Assembly: GCA_024734555.1 (NCBI GenBank)
Contig: JANPWX010000033.1
Coordinates: 6,307,111-6,371,110, forward strand
DNA length: 64,000 nt
Source: Trochalopteron elliotii
Taxonomy: Eukaryota; Chordata; Aves; Passeriformes; Leiothrichidae
Direction: 5' to 3'
Below the pieces are notes generated by a model, which was not told the DNA's origin, did not search any database, and saw only the letters and a program-made list of their open reading frames with translations. Each line of letters begins with the position of its first letter. Position 1 is the stretch's first letter. A program made the position numbers and the translations under genes. This document shows, piece after piece, positions 18,118-29,460 of the stretch.

Positions 18118-18180
18118 TTACGTCACTGGATGGGCCGGAAGTGTTCCCTCACTTCCCGGAAGTGCTGCCGGAAGCACGTG
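18118..18180 (+). promoter_or_regulatory. TBL3 promoter: CRE-like, repeated ETS sites and E-box
   Basis: Within 75 bases upstream of the TBL3 ATG are TTACGTCA (18118-18125), three GGAAG ETS cores (GCCGGAAGTG from 18134, CCCGGAAGTG in 18156-18165, and CCGGAAG) and a CACGTG E-box (18175-18180). The layout is typical of a CpG-island housekeeping promoter of a ribosome-biogenesis gene (ETS/GABP, MYC or USF). Confidence 0.6.
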
Positions 18181-18190
18181 GGCCGCGACC

Positions 18191-21100
18191 ATGGCGGACA
18201 CGGACCCGGCCGCCGCCACCACCGCCGCCGTGCGCTTCAAGAGCAAGTGAGCGACCGGCGCGAGTGGGCTGGGGCTGCGAGGGCGAGCGGGAGGGCGGGG
18301 GCCAACCGGGCTGGGCCGCGCGACCGGAGCCCCTGGGCCACCGCCGCTCCGCTTTAACGGGGTATCTCCGCGCGTCTCTTTCCCTTCCAGCTACGCTGCG
18401 ACGCGGAAGATCGAACCGTTCTACAAAGGAGGGCGAATTCAGGTAATCCCGGCTCTGGAGGGACATCTGGGAATATCGCGCCTCCAGGCCCTAACGTTCC
18501 TGTTCCCTTTTCCCCAGATAAGCCGGGATGGGAAATTCATGTTCTGCCCCTGTGGGAGCAAAGTCAACGTCATTGATGTGGAAACGGGAGCTCTCCTGCA
18601 CAGCCTGCAGCAGGTGACGGGGATCGGCCTCTCCTGAGCGTTTTCCGCGGCTCCCGGAGGGTTTTCTCACTGCGGATATAAAGCTCCCAGGAGTAAGGAG
18701 CGCAGGGAGGGCTGGAACGGACCCAAACACAGTTTTTGGGTGGTCCCCGAGCTATGCTCGGTGTCAGCAGAGCCGCGTGGAGAAGGGAAGCTCCGAGATC
18801 TCTCCAGGGATGGTTTAACTGTGGGATTTCCCTCCTTTTTTCCCAGGATGAGGAAGAGGATGTCACAGCATTCGTGCTCAGCCCTGATGATGAGGTGGGT
18901 TTGTGCTGGGGGCCGTGAGCAGTCTGGGACAGGCTGAGCCAGGAATGGGGGGAATTTCGGGGTGTCTGCAGGGCCAGGGCTGGGACTCAGTGATCCTTGT
19001 GCATCTTTTCCACCTGGAGATACTCCATGGTTCTGTTCCTGAGATCCCCCTGGAGCCTTCTCAGGCCCTTCCCTGTGGGTCAGACTCAGAGCCTGAGCTC
19101 CAGCAGCAGCTCCCTGTGCTGTGTGGGGCTGACAGAAACCCAAACCGTGTCAGTATCAAGGACTGAGAGAGACAGGAAGACTGATTCACTGATCAGAATT
19201 TGTTTTTATTGAGATTTCCAAATGCTTATATACTATCTTAGGAAGGCTAGTAATTTTTTACTACAATGATTAGGTTAAACATCACACAGACAAAACTCAT
19301 ACATTTTACAACATATCTTGCTTGCAGAAGTTGATTCAATCTTCTTTTCCCATCACCAGACTTAATCCAGTCTTCATGTACTCTTCAAAGTTTTGTTTGT
19401 TCTTGCCAAGGCATCTTGGTTATCAAACTGGCTTTGGTAGTTAAATCTGGTTAAATCTGCTCTCTGTTCTGTGTACCCCAATAAGTGAATGTGTGGTTAA
19501 TGCTGCTCCCTTGTGTAGCCCTGGTTCCGTGCCTGAGGTGTTTGGATTTTCTGAAATTCTTTTCCCAGGAAATCTTCTGTAACCAGGAGGAGTGCTTTTG
19601 TAACTGTACCTGTGTTTTTCATTCCTTTTCCTGGGAGGGACTTCTTCTTGATGTCCCTCTGGTCTGACCAATGTGATTGAAGAGGTTTGCCTTTGTGTCA
19701 CCAATTAAACTGGTCTGCATAAATGTCACGTTCCGCTAATGCAAGCGGGGGTCGTGATGGTTCATTAACTGATTTCAGAGTGCAAAAACAACACATAGGG
19801 GATTTCAATATTCATCAAAACAAATGCACTTTTATTAGTGCCATCAGCAAATGCCATAGAAGGATTTGAAAGGAAATAAAGGATAGAGAGAAAAGAGAGA
19901 GAGAGAGTGCATAATAGCTACCAACAGAGAGACGAAATCTTCATGGTCCGGCCAATAGAGCCGTCTTCTGTGGAGTGATCCCAAAAGTCTTTGGTTAACT
20001 CAGGGGTCCTTATAGTCCTTTCCAAAATGACAGGCAGCTGGCCAAAAGGTGGGGGAGATCATTATGGTGTGTCCGTTTTGAGAGAACTGAGAACAGGTAC
20101 AGCTGTCAGCAAGTGCAGTCAATTCACCGTGACTTGCCCATTGTTTCTGCTTAGGTTCTGATGTTCCAATGGAAATGTGTGCTGGGTTTTTCCATCAAAC
20201 ACACCTGCAGGCAACACTTGGCAAATGTCCCACCTCAGCCAGGCCAGAACTCCTGTGTTGGGGTTTTAGAGTCCCTTTAGGGGTTTCAGTCTCTGTCCTT
20301 GACGATGGTCGTGAGGCAGATGAGGATTTTCGGACTGTCTCTTACAGTAAAATTATATAAAAAAAAAAAAAAAAACACATCCCAAAAATAAAAGAGTCAT
20401 TTTCAGCCTTTCTGAATCTCCGAGTCTGTGTGGTTGTGGTGTAAAACAGTGTCACCCTTTCCCTGCTGTCCCCAGGTGGTGGTGACAGGGAGCCGGGCGC
20501 TGCTGCTGCGGCGCTGGCACTGGAGGGAGCCCAGGTGTGAGCGCACCTGGCGAGCCGTGCACAGCGCGCCCGTGGCCACCATGGCCTTCGACCCCACGGC
20601 CACCCTGCTGGCCACAGGTAGGTGTCCCTTTGCTTTGTTACCCTGCTGACATGAAGGCTTTTCATGAATGGTTTTAATTCTTAAACTGGAGCTTTCTCAT
20701 GCATCGTAACATAAACAAAGTAGATTGTTTTCGCGTTCCTCTCTGTGGTAAACTTGACATGACCAGTGGGGTCAGAGAAGTGTCAGTCTCGTCCCCCAGT
20801 CGCTGGTCAAAGTCCAAACCCTATTTAAATCCCAAACCAAAATGAACTTCCTCTTTCTTTCTCATCTCACAACCTGACAGGTGAGTGTAGTTCTTTCCTC
20901 TAGTGACAGGTAGGAGCCACCTCTGGGGTGGTCTGTGGGATTTCCTGCTCCTGGGTGACCTCCCGAGGGCAGGGTCAGGGCTGTGTCTAGTCTGGGGATC
21001 TGCTGGACTTGCCATGGCTCTCTCTCCTCCAGAGTTCATTCCCTGCTGTCCTTCTCTCCCCAGGTGGCTGCGACAGCACCATTAAGGTCTGGGATATGAT

Positions 21101-24100
21101 CAAACACTACTGCACACACAACCTGAAAGGATCCTCTGGAGTGGTACAGTAAGGGAGAGTCCTGTCTGTCAGTGCATGACTGTGCTGTGATACTGGGATT
21201 GATGAGGAATTCTTGAGTTAATGGCACATGAAGGTCCATTCCAAGCAGGTTCTGGGCTCTTCCAGTTTTTTGAGAGCAGGGTCATGGCTGATTCTGCCCA
21301 GAGAGGAAACAGTTTGGTCAAGAATTTTCATGGAGTCACAGAACTGTTGGGCAGGGACACCTCCCACTAGCACAGGATGCTCCGAGCCCATCCAACCTGT
21401 CCTGCTGTGGGATGTGCATTATTTAAAGGTTGGGTGGTTTATTCCTGTCCTGTCCCTCTCCTCCTGCCCAGCCTGGTGGAGTTCCACCCCGACATCTCCC
21501 GCCTGCAGCTCCTCTCCTCCTCCATCGATTACAAGATCCGCATCTGGGACCTGAAGTCCAGCAAATGTGTGGCACTGCTGGATGGGCACTTCAGTGCTGT
21601 CACCTCGCTGGCCTTTGCAGATGGGAACACCCTCCTGAGGTACCTCCTGGCAGGGCTTTCACCTCCCTCCTTCACCTCCTGCAGGACTGGGGGATCCTGG
21701 AGGCTGTGGGCAGGTTCTGCTCTGAGGGGAAGGGGTGGTGCAAGTGCTCAGTGGGTGTCAGCACCTGTACATTGGAATAATGGAATGGTTTGGTTTGGAA
21801 AGGACCTTAAAGCCCATCCAGTTCCACCCCTGCCATGGGCAGGGACACCTCCCACTGTCCCAGAGTTCTCCAAGCCCCATCCAGCCTGCCTGTGTTTCTG
21901 GGAATATCCTGTGCTGGCACAGGGAATGCTGCTGGCTCTCTCTCCCATGGGCTCTCCAGAGAGGTGTTGAGCTCCCACAGTGCCAAATTTGCACCCAAAC
22001 CCAAGTTGAACAGGTTTAGCACTAAGAATGAGCTTTTGATTTGCAGCTCTGGTCGTGACAAGATCTGCATGGTCTGGGACCTGGAGACCAGGCAGAGCAA
22101 AAGGACCGTCCCTGTCTATGAGGTGAAACTGCTTTTTGTTTTTTCCTTTGAGGTCCTCTGTAGTTTCTGGGCCATGGTCTCCCTCTTTGGGGTCTGTATG
22201 TTGTGAAATCAGGTTTATTTCCCTTCCCAGGGGCTTTCAGCTCTGGTTCTGTGCCTCTCTGACTCTTGCAGACCGTGGAAGCCGCTGTGTTGTTGCCTGA
22301 AGAGGGAGATTTCTCTCAGCTGGGTGTGAAGAAACAAGGGCTGCACTTTGTCACCGCTGGCAGCAAAGGTGAGTGTCACTTTGGGAGCCTGAAGGGTGGC
22401 ACTTCAGTCACTTCACTGCTGTTATTCCTGGGCTGTATGTTCTTCTTGTGGCAGAAGCCTTGGGTGGAGAGCAGAGCCTGCTCCTGAGTTCTTGGGCAGG
22501 AGTGGCTGAGCAGGATGGAACAGGCACAGTCTGATCCATTTAATACTCAGACACATTTATCTCTGTTTTCAAACTCGATGAGTTTGATTTGCACTGAAAA
22601 AGCCAAACTTTGAGGCTTTTCCAGCCTCTGGATCCTGCCCAGCCTTGCCTTGGAGCTGCATGGCTTTTCCCAATGTGGTTTGGATGACATTCTTTGGACA
22701 TCCACCGTGTAAAGCAGTGGCTCTGCCATGATTTCTCCTGCTTTTCCAGGCATCCTGAGGGTGTGGGACGTGGCCACAGCTGCCTGTGTGCACACCCAGC
22801 CCGTGCCCTTCGCACTGCAGGATGAGCCCAGTGAGCACAGCCTCTCCCAGTGCCAGTTTGTTCCCGCCAGGAATGAGATCCTCACCGTGTCTGTGGAGCA
22901 CAACATCGTCTTCTATGATGCTCAAACCCTCCAGCTCAGGAAGCAGGTGACAACCCTCAGCCTCCCTCTCCCTTTATCCAGGAGCAGCTCTGCTTCTGGA
23001 AGAGCTTTGCCCAGGGGCGCCCTTGGCTCCAGCCTGTTCTGGGATTGTTCCATGGTGCCAGAGAATTCCACTGCTTTGGGGGGAATGTTGCCCAGAGACC
23101 AACACAGGCACGAGAAAGCAGAACAGACTTAGCCAGAGATGCCTCCTGTGTGTAGAAATAACACCCAGTGTGAAATGAAAACCAGTCATTCCCACCTTGT
23201 CCTTCAGCTGCCTTTTCCCTCTTGGACTGTTTCCATTGCAGCTTGCAGGCTACAACGAGGAGGTTCTGGATGTGAAGTTCCTGGGCCCTGGTGACTCTCA
23301 CATTGTTGTGGCCACCAACAGCCCCCAGCTGAAAGTGTTTGAGCTGGCAACGTCCCACTGCCAGATCCTCTATGGCCACACAGGTGTGTGACATTGCTGG
23401 CCTGGGGGGACGTGGGCAGCTCTTCCTTTATCCAGCTTCTCCTGGAACTCTGATGGGGAGGAGTCCTTGAGTTCTTGGTGCAGCAGCATCACAGCAGGTT
23501 TGGGAGTTGTGTGGGGAGAGGATGTGTCCCACTGTCCCTGTCTCTGGCAGTGAGATCAGTTTAAATTGCAGCTGAAGGTGCAGGAGTGTGACAGGCTCAG
23601 TCCATAGGGACCAGGGGTGTTGTGTCCCAGACCTGTCCCCTGTCTCATTAACTGGGCTCATTAATAAATGGGCTCATTAATAAATGGGCTCATTAACTCA
23701 CCCCTTTCTGTTGTCCCATCTCAGCATTGCTCTGCACCCACCAGCTTTTATTTCTTCTGTTTAGAAACAATCCTGGCTTTGGATGTCTTCAGGAAGGGCC
23801 TGATGTTTGTCACCAGTGCCAAGGTGTGTCACTGTTCTCCTTTTAATGAAACTCTTCCTTCCTGGTGATCCCTGTGGGCAAAATTATATTATTTTTGGAA
23901 CTCCAGAAAGGGCTTTTTGTTCATACAATCCCTGTCTGCTGCATGCCCCAAATACAAGGTTCTCCCACTATCCCTTTTTAATATTATCCCTGGGAAAATT
24001 GGTTGTATTTTTTTAGCCTGAAGGAGATGTTTCCTTCTCTGTCATCCTGGTCTGGTGCTAAAGTTCAGAAAAGTTGCTAGTGTGAGATTGATGGGGGAAA

Positions 24101-27100
24101 AGGTGCCAAGAGCCCTGACAGACACAAAAACAAACTCTGATACAACCAGAAATAAACCTCCATGCTGGAACCTCAGAGTGGGAGCTGATCTTGTCACCTG
24201 CTGTGACAAAGATGAAAGTTCAAGCTGGAACATCAGGGACCAGTCAGGTTCAGGGATGTGATGAAAGCACAGGGAACTGCTGACTTCCCAGAAAACTCAG
24301 GGATTTCTGTCCTTTTCTCCCCCCAGGACAGAAGCATCCGTGTGTGGCGGATGGGCAGGGCTGGCAGGGTGACCTGTGTGGCCCAGGGCCTGGGCCATGC
24401 CCACGGCGTGGGTGCTGTGGCCTGCTCCAGGTAACACACAGTGGGGAGGGAGTGAGGGCAATGTTCTGCTGGGTGCTGTCCCCCCTCCCAGCTGTGCTGC
24501 TGCTCATCCCTGCTCCCAGCTTCTTGTGGTGCCCGAGTGTGAAGGGATCATGGAATGGTTTGGGTTGGAAGGGACCTTAAATCTCATCCAGTGCCACCCC
24601 CTGCCATGGGCAGGGACAACTTCCACTGTCCAGCCTGGCCTTGGATACTCCCAGGGATGGGGGTGTCATTCTGAAATGAAAGAGCTTGGAAAGCCATGAA
24701 ACCACTTTGCCACATCTCAGCAGTGGCTGAGTGTGGACATGGCAGTCAGGGAAGAGAAACCTCTGAACTGTTTCCCTGCACTTGATCGTTTCATTCCCTT
24801 CAGGCTGAAGGAAAGCTTTGTAGTGACCAGCAGCCAGGACTGCACCATCAAGATCTGGAACATCCCGGAGTCCCTCACTTCCAAAGCAAAAGCAGCCTTG
24901 ATCTCCAGTCCAGAGCCCCTCCATGCCAGGGTGACTGAGAGGGGCCATGACAAGGTACAGCTCCACCTGATCTTTTAGTGCTTCAGTCTCCCTCCTGTGC
25001 TGCAGCCTCTGTTCCATGTCTCACACCCAGAGCCGAGGCCTGACCCTCTTTCTCTTCCTCTTGTGGCTTCCCCAGGACATCAACAGCGTGGCAGTGTCTC
25101 CCAATGACAAACTGCTGGCCACGGGCTCACAGGACAGGCTGGCCAAGCTCTGGTCCTGCTCTGACTGCTCCCTCCTGGGGGTTTTCTCTGGGCACAAACG
25201 TGGCATCTGGTGTGTGCAGTTCTCCCCTGTGGATCAGGTCTTGGCCACCTCCTCGGCTGATGGGACCCTGAAGCTTTGGGGACTTCGGGATTTCAGCTGT
25301 CTGAAGGTGAGGAGAACTTTGCCTCTTGGTCTGGGAAAAACCTTGGGGTTTATTAAGGATCCTTCCAAAAACTTGGAGCTTGTTTCTTTGGGCTTTATGA
25401 GTGAAACAGATCCTTTGGGGTCTCTCCAAAGGCCTGGCAGAGGCTCTGGCACTGCTGAGCTGCCTTTCTGTTTTACAGACCTTTGAAGGCCACGATGCCT
25501 CAGTGCTGAAGATCATCTTTGTGAGCCGAGGGGCTCAGCTGCTCAGCAGGTTTGTGCCTGCCCAGGGATCTGGGCAGATTCCAGAATTAAGGGAATATCT
25601 GGGCTCATCAGCAGCACCAAGAGGGAACAGTCTTGTGTCCAAAAAATACTTAGAAAGATTTATAGGAAGATGCCATGTTTAGGCCAGGCTTTCTGTGGAG
25701 GTTATTTTAATCTTCCTCTTCTCCAGTTTTTCCATGGATTCCATGTGGCTGTTGTGTGGGGTTGGCACAAACACAGTAGACAGAGCTAAGGGTGCATCTT
25801 GCCCTCCACATTTTTGATTAACTCTGCTCCTGTTTGGAAGGAATTGGGATAGGACAAGTACATCTGATATTTGAGGTGGGACAGAGCAAGAGTGGATCTG
25901 TCCAGTGATTCTTTCTGTTGTGTTTCTCTTCCAAAAGTGGATCTGACGGTCTCTTAAAACTCTGGACAATTAAAACAAACGAGTGTGTGAAAACATTGGA
26001 TGGTCATGAAGATAAAATCTGGGGCCTTCACTCCAACAAGAAAGATGACATGGTTGTGACAGCCTCCAGTGACTCCTGCATCACCCTGTGGCAGGTACAG
26101 CACAGGGGTTGGCTCCTCCCTGGGTTAATAATGGGGGTCATTGGAGAGCTCAGGGTCTCAGTGGTTTGTTTTTCATGTGTTCTCCTTTTCTGCCATTGGA
26201 AATTGGTTCAACAAGGCTGATCTTGGCGTTTGGGGTTTTTTTTGTCCATCCTGTATTTCTTTGGAGCTTTGGAGGGAAGTTGGAAATTGCTGGATTTAAC
26301 ATTTAAATTACTTGACCCTGAGATTTTGCTGCAGAAACTGGTCTCCACATCATTTGATGGCTAAATCAAAACCCTTCTGTATTAAAGCAGGATTTGATAA
26401 AGTTTTATCCTGTTTTTTTTTTTATAGGATGTGACTGAAATTGAGGAGAAGGAAGCACAGGCTAAACAGGAGGAGCAGATTATGAAGTGAGTTGATCTTG
26501 TGCCATAAAGAGCTGTGAAAGACAAACTGCAGTGGAAATGTCCACACCTGGAATGAGGAAATTGAGGCATTTATTGACGAGCATCACAGACTTCTTAACT
26601 CTTATTGCCAAATCTGCTGCTTTGTGTAGTTTTGCTTTTTTCAACCACTCAAAGATTATCTCACTCTCGCCCCTGATTTGTTTTCCAGAGAGCAAGAGCT
26701 TTCTAACCTTCTCCATGAGAAGAGGTACCTCAAAGCTCTGGGCCTGGCCATTTCCCTGGACCGGCCTCACACGGTGTTGACAGTGGTCAAGGGTGAGTCC
26801 AGAGTGTGCTCTGAAGGCATTTCCTGCCCTCTCTCCTTCTCTGGACACCTTTCCCAGCTGGTTCAAGGCTACAAAGTCCAATAATTAGTCTGAAAGCCTC
26901 AGTTTTCCCTAAGGGACATCACCCTGCTCTCATTTCTCTCTCCAGCCATCCTCAAGGAGCCTGAGGGGAGGAGGCACCTGGAAGAGAACATTGTCCGGCT
27001 CCGCAAGGATCAGAAAGGTTTGTTGCAGGATTAAAGTGCTGAAAGCTTTCAGGTCAGAGGCTTGTTTTGTCACCTGAAATTAGAATCCTGCAGTCCTGGA

Positions 27101-28038
27101 ATGGTTTGGGTTGGGAGGTTGTTCAGTTCCACCCTCTGCCATGGGCAGGGACACCTTCCACTAGGCCAGGAGCTGGCCTTGGACACTTCCAGGGATGGGG
27201 AGCCTCAGTGACTGTGTGGGAACTGAGGGATTCTCACTCTGTGAGAACCCAGGGATGTTTTCCAGTGTGGGCTCTGCTGTGTGCCAGCCTGGCCAGGCTT
27301 CCTTCCCCCACAGAGGCAGTGCTGGCCTTCCTGGTGACGTGGAACACCAACTCCCGAAACTGCCATGAGGCCCAGGCTGTCATGGAAACGCTCCTGAAGC
27401 ACGAGGCACCCGACAACCTCCTGCAGTTCTCAGGAATTAAATCTGCTGTGGAGTCCCTGCTGCCCTACACGGGTGAGGCTTTGTGGGGACAGGCATGGGC
27501 TGGAGGTGCTGACTTGGATCAGGGATCATGGAATGGTTTGGGGTGGAAGGGGTAGGTCAGTGAATCCACCCCTGCCATGGGCAGGGACACCTTCCACCAT
27601 CCCAGGCTTCTCCAAGTCGTGTCCAACCTGGCCTGGGACACTTCCAGGGATCCAGGGCATCCTCACATGAAAAAATTCCTTCCCAGTATCCCATCCATCC
27701 GTGCCCTCTGGCAGTGGGAAGCCATTCCCTGTGTCCTGTCCCTTTATCCCTTGTCCTAAGTCCCTTTCCAGCTCTTCTGGAACCCCTTTAGGCCCTGGAA
27801 GTGTTCCTGGAATGTTCCCTTCTCCAGGCTGGACATTCCCAGCTCTCCCAGCCTGGCTGCACAAGCCAAGGAGCTGGATTGTTGTGCTGCCTCCCCTGTG
27901 CCTCTGACCCCTTCCCTCCTTGCAGAGCGCCACTTCCAGAGGCTGAGCCGGCTGCTCCAGGCTTCCACCTTCATCGAGTTCATGTGGCACAACATGAGGC
28001 TGGCAGATGTGGCCCATCAGGACCAGGGGACCCTGTGA
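18191..28038 (+). CDS. TBL3: Transducin beta-like 3 (UTP13, small-subunit processome)
   Basis: All 22 coding exons are present and in phase, 812 aa against 808 in human: 18191-18246, 18391-18442, 18518-18613, 18847-18894, 20476-20617, 21064-21148, 21472-21639, 22047-22122, 22272-22368, 22750-22946, 23242-23383, 23765-23823, 24327-24430, 24804-24954, 25076-25306, 25479-25549, 25938-26094, 26428-26486, 26689-26792, 26946-27017, 27314-27472, 27926-28038 (TGA). The product is a nucleolar WD40 protein of the UTP-B module that binds pre-18S rRNA and U3 snoRNP. Repeats ending in WD-type dipeptides are visible (TIKVWD, KIRIWDLKSSKC, KICMVWDLETRQ, LATGSQDRLAKLW, LATSSADGTLKLWG, LKLWTIKTNECVKTLDGHED), consistent with twin propellers. 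The Utp13 C-terminal domain begins near exon 19 (LLHEKRYLKALGLAISLDRP) and ends FIEFMWHNMRL. The ATG at 18191 follows a GC-rich promoter and matches the family start. Intron 4 hosts antisense LTR material, and several introns hold CR1. Confidence 0.98.
19148..19313 (-). mobile_element. Short LTR-like segment B in TBL3 intron 4
   Basis: On the minus strand it starts TGTTG, has a TATATAAG promoter-like motif and an AATAAA followed by a CT-rich stretch, and ends TGACA, the layout of a compact LTR. It differs from the neighbouring LTR A, so the two belong to different families. No clear target-site duplication was found. Confidence 0.5.
19314..19723 (-). mobile_element. Possible internal remnant of an endogenous retrovirus-like element
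   Basis: About 410 bases between two LTR-like segments of the same (minus) orientation. One minus-strand frame stays open for 87 codons but shows no retroviral motif I can name. It may be decayed internal sequence of the element ending in LTR B; there is no intact gene. It could equally be ordinary intron sequence. Confidence 0.3.
19724..20346 (-). mobile_element. LTR A (solo or 5' LTR), antisense in TBL3 intron 4
   Basis: On the minus strand the segment begins TGTAAGAGACAGTCCG and ends GGAACGTGACA (TG...CA ends). It carries a TATAAGG box, a CT-rich leader and an AATAAA, and measures 623 bases. Its start resembles passerine ERV LTRs I have seen. Flanks ATAAA and GTAAA could be a 5-base target duplication with one mismatch. 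Oriented against TBL3, its polyadenylation signal is not read in the host transcript. Confidence 0.65.
21775..21890 (-). mobile_element. CR1 3' fragment in TBL3 intron 7
   Basis: Reverse-oriented CR1 tail ('tggaatggtttggtttggaa', 'cctgccatgggcagggac'). Confidence 0.9.
23653..23700 (+). repeat. 16-bp tandem repeat with AATAAA units in TBL3 intron 11
   Basis: A unit of the form 'tgggctcattaataaa' occurs about three times (third copy diverging to 'ttaactca'). Two copies hold an AATAAA in the sense direction of TBL3. Confidence 0.85.
24545..24670 (-). mobile_element. CR1 3' fragment in TBL3 intron 13
   Basis: Reverse-oriented CR1 tail ('catggaatggtttgggttgg', 'cccctgccatgggcaggga'). Confidence 0.9.
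27088..27200 (-). mobile_element. CR1 3' fragment in TBL3 intron 20
   Basis: Reverse-oriented CR1 tail, shortened ('tcctggaatggtttgggttg', 'tgccatgggcagggacacct'). Confidence 0.85.
27524..27875 (-). mobile_element. CR1 3' element in TBL3 intron 21
   Basis: Reverse-oriented CR1 of about 350 bases running from 'catggaatggtttggggtgg' through 'ccagctcttctggaacccct' to 'ttctccaggctggacattcc'. It ends about 50 bases before the last exon's acceptor. Confidence 0.9.
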
Positions 28039-28118
28039 CCCCCCTCCCACCAATTTCTCCTTCCAAAGAGCCCTTTCCCACCAGGATGGCAGTTGGATTT
28101 TTAGTTCCTGTATTTTAT

Positions 28119-28124
28119 AATAAA
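28119..28124 (+). promoter_or_regulatory. Polyadenylation signal, TBL3
   Basis: AATAAA 81 bases after the stop, in an AT-rich stretch. Confidence 0.85.
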
Positions 28125-28189
28125 TGTTTTCATTTCTAAACCAAGTCCACCATCCACTCTCCTCAGGGATGAATGAAAGGAAAAGGTCC

Positions 28190-28835
28190 TTTATTTGGCC
28201 AAGCTGAGGTGTGTGTTTTCACACCCTGAATTTTCAGACTCACAAACAGCAGTTAGTTTGGGATAAAACAGCAGAATCCCAACAAGCAGTTGGGATTTAA
28301 AGGATTTAGGGAGCTGGGATCCTGCTTGGGCAAAGCAGTCTGGTCCTGGTCAGGGGTCTCACCCATGCCCACCCAAAATTTAGCACCTGAGAGGGAGAGA
28401 AGCACACTTTAAATTCCCCAAATAGCAAATTTTTAAAACATAAAACACAAGCAGGCTTCAGAGATATTTACATGTATTTTATTTCATAGACACAACTGTA
28501 TAAAATTCAAACACACACCTCACAAGTTCTTTATAAAAATATTAACAGATATCTGGGAGAACAAGTACAATTAAAGCCATCAATGTAAAGAAATTAATTT
28601 TTCTGTAACTCTTTTTCTAACTCATTTCTAGCAAATGAGTTTAGGATTAGAATTGTTGTGAGGTTCAGTAGCTACCCAGTCCCCTGGAAAGAGGAATGTT
28701 TTGTCCATAAAAGTGACTTCTGTTCCTGTCTCCATGTGGGACACAAGCTGTGACTCCCCTGACTCTGTTCCTGTGCCTGCACAGATATGGCTGGAGGGAA
28801 CAGGGGTGAGTTTCCTCCCCAACAGGCTTTTTATT
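28190..28835 (-). promoter_or_regulatory. Candidate NOXO1 polyadenylation signals
   Basis: Minus-strand AATAAA hexamers occur at 28830-28835, 28478-28483 and 28190-28195, giving NOXO1 3'UTRs of about 0.6, 1.0 or 1.3 kb. The last would end about 65 bases from the TBL3 signal, so the two genes converge closely. I cannot tell which is used. Confidence 0.5.
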
Positions 28836-29261
28836 CTTGCAACCATTCAACAGACCCAGCCTGTCCCTATACTTCATGGCCTCTTTGCTAACCTACAAAA
28901 AAAATCCCCAAACAGAAGCCAAAAGTCAAAAAGTGAAAAAAAGATGCATAAAAAAGGGTGTTCAGTAACTGCCATCACACAGGTGCATCATCCCATCCCT
29001 CCCTATTCCCATAACTAGCTCAGGGGTGACTCAGGCACTCTGATGCCACTCCTTTGCCCTCCACGGTGGCTGTGCCAGCTCATCCCGGTGTGGGGAATAA
29101 CCCAGGCACAGCTGTGAAACGCTCCTGTTCTGCAGAGCAGGGCAACACCCGCCCTGGGGAGAACTCACTGAACTCCGAGCCACCACCTCCACCTCTGCAG
29201 CTGCCGGATCCTAACGCGACTCCACCGAGTCCTGTCCCAGTAACTCCCTGTGGAAGAAGGA

Positions 29262-29364
29262 AGGTGATGGATGTGTGTGTGCTCCTCGGGAAGGGACAGT
29301 GCCAACACTGCGGTGTCACTCAGGGAGGTGATGGATGTGTGTGTGCTCCTCGGGAAGGGACAGT
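29262..29364. repeat. 39-bp direct duplication in the NOXO1 3'UTR
   Basis: Positions 29262-29300 and 29326-29364 carry the same 39 bases (starting 'aggtgatggatgtgtgtgtg', ending 'gggaagggacagt') without a visible mismatch, separated by 25 bases. The identity implies a recent duplication. Confidence 0.9.
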
Positions 29365-29460
29365 CCCGAGCCCTGATGCTCCGGAGTCGCTGCTCACGGC
29401 TGCCAGGGGACTCCAGCGAGCGGGGTGTCAGGGCTGTCCCCTGTCCCCTCCCCAGGGACA

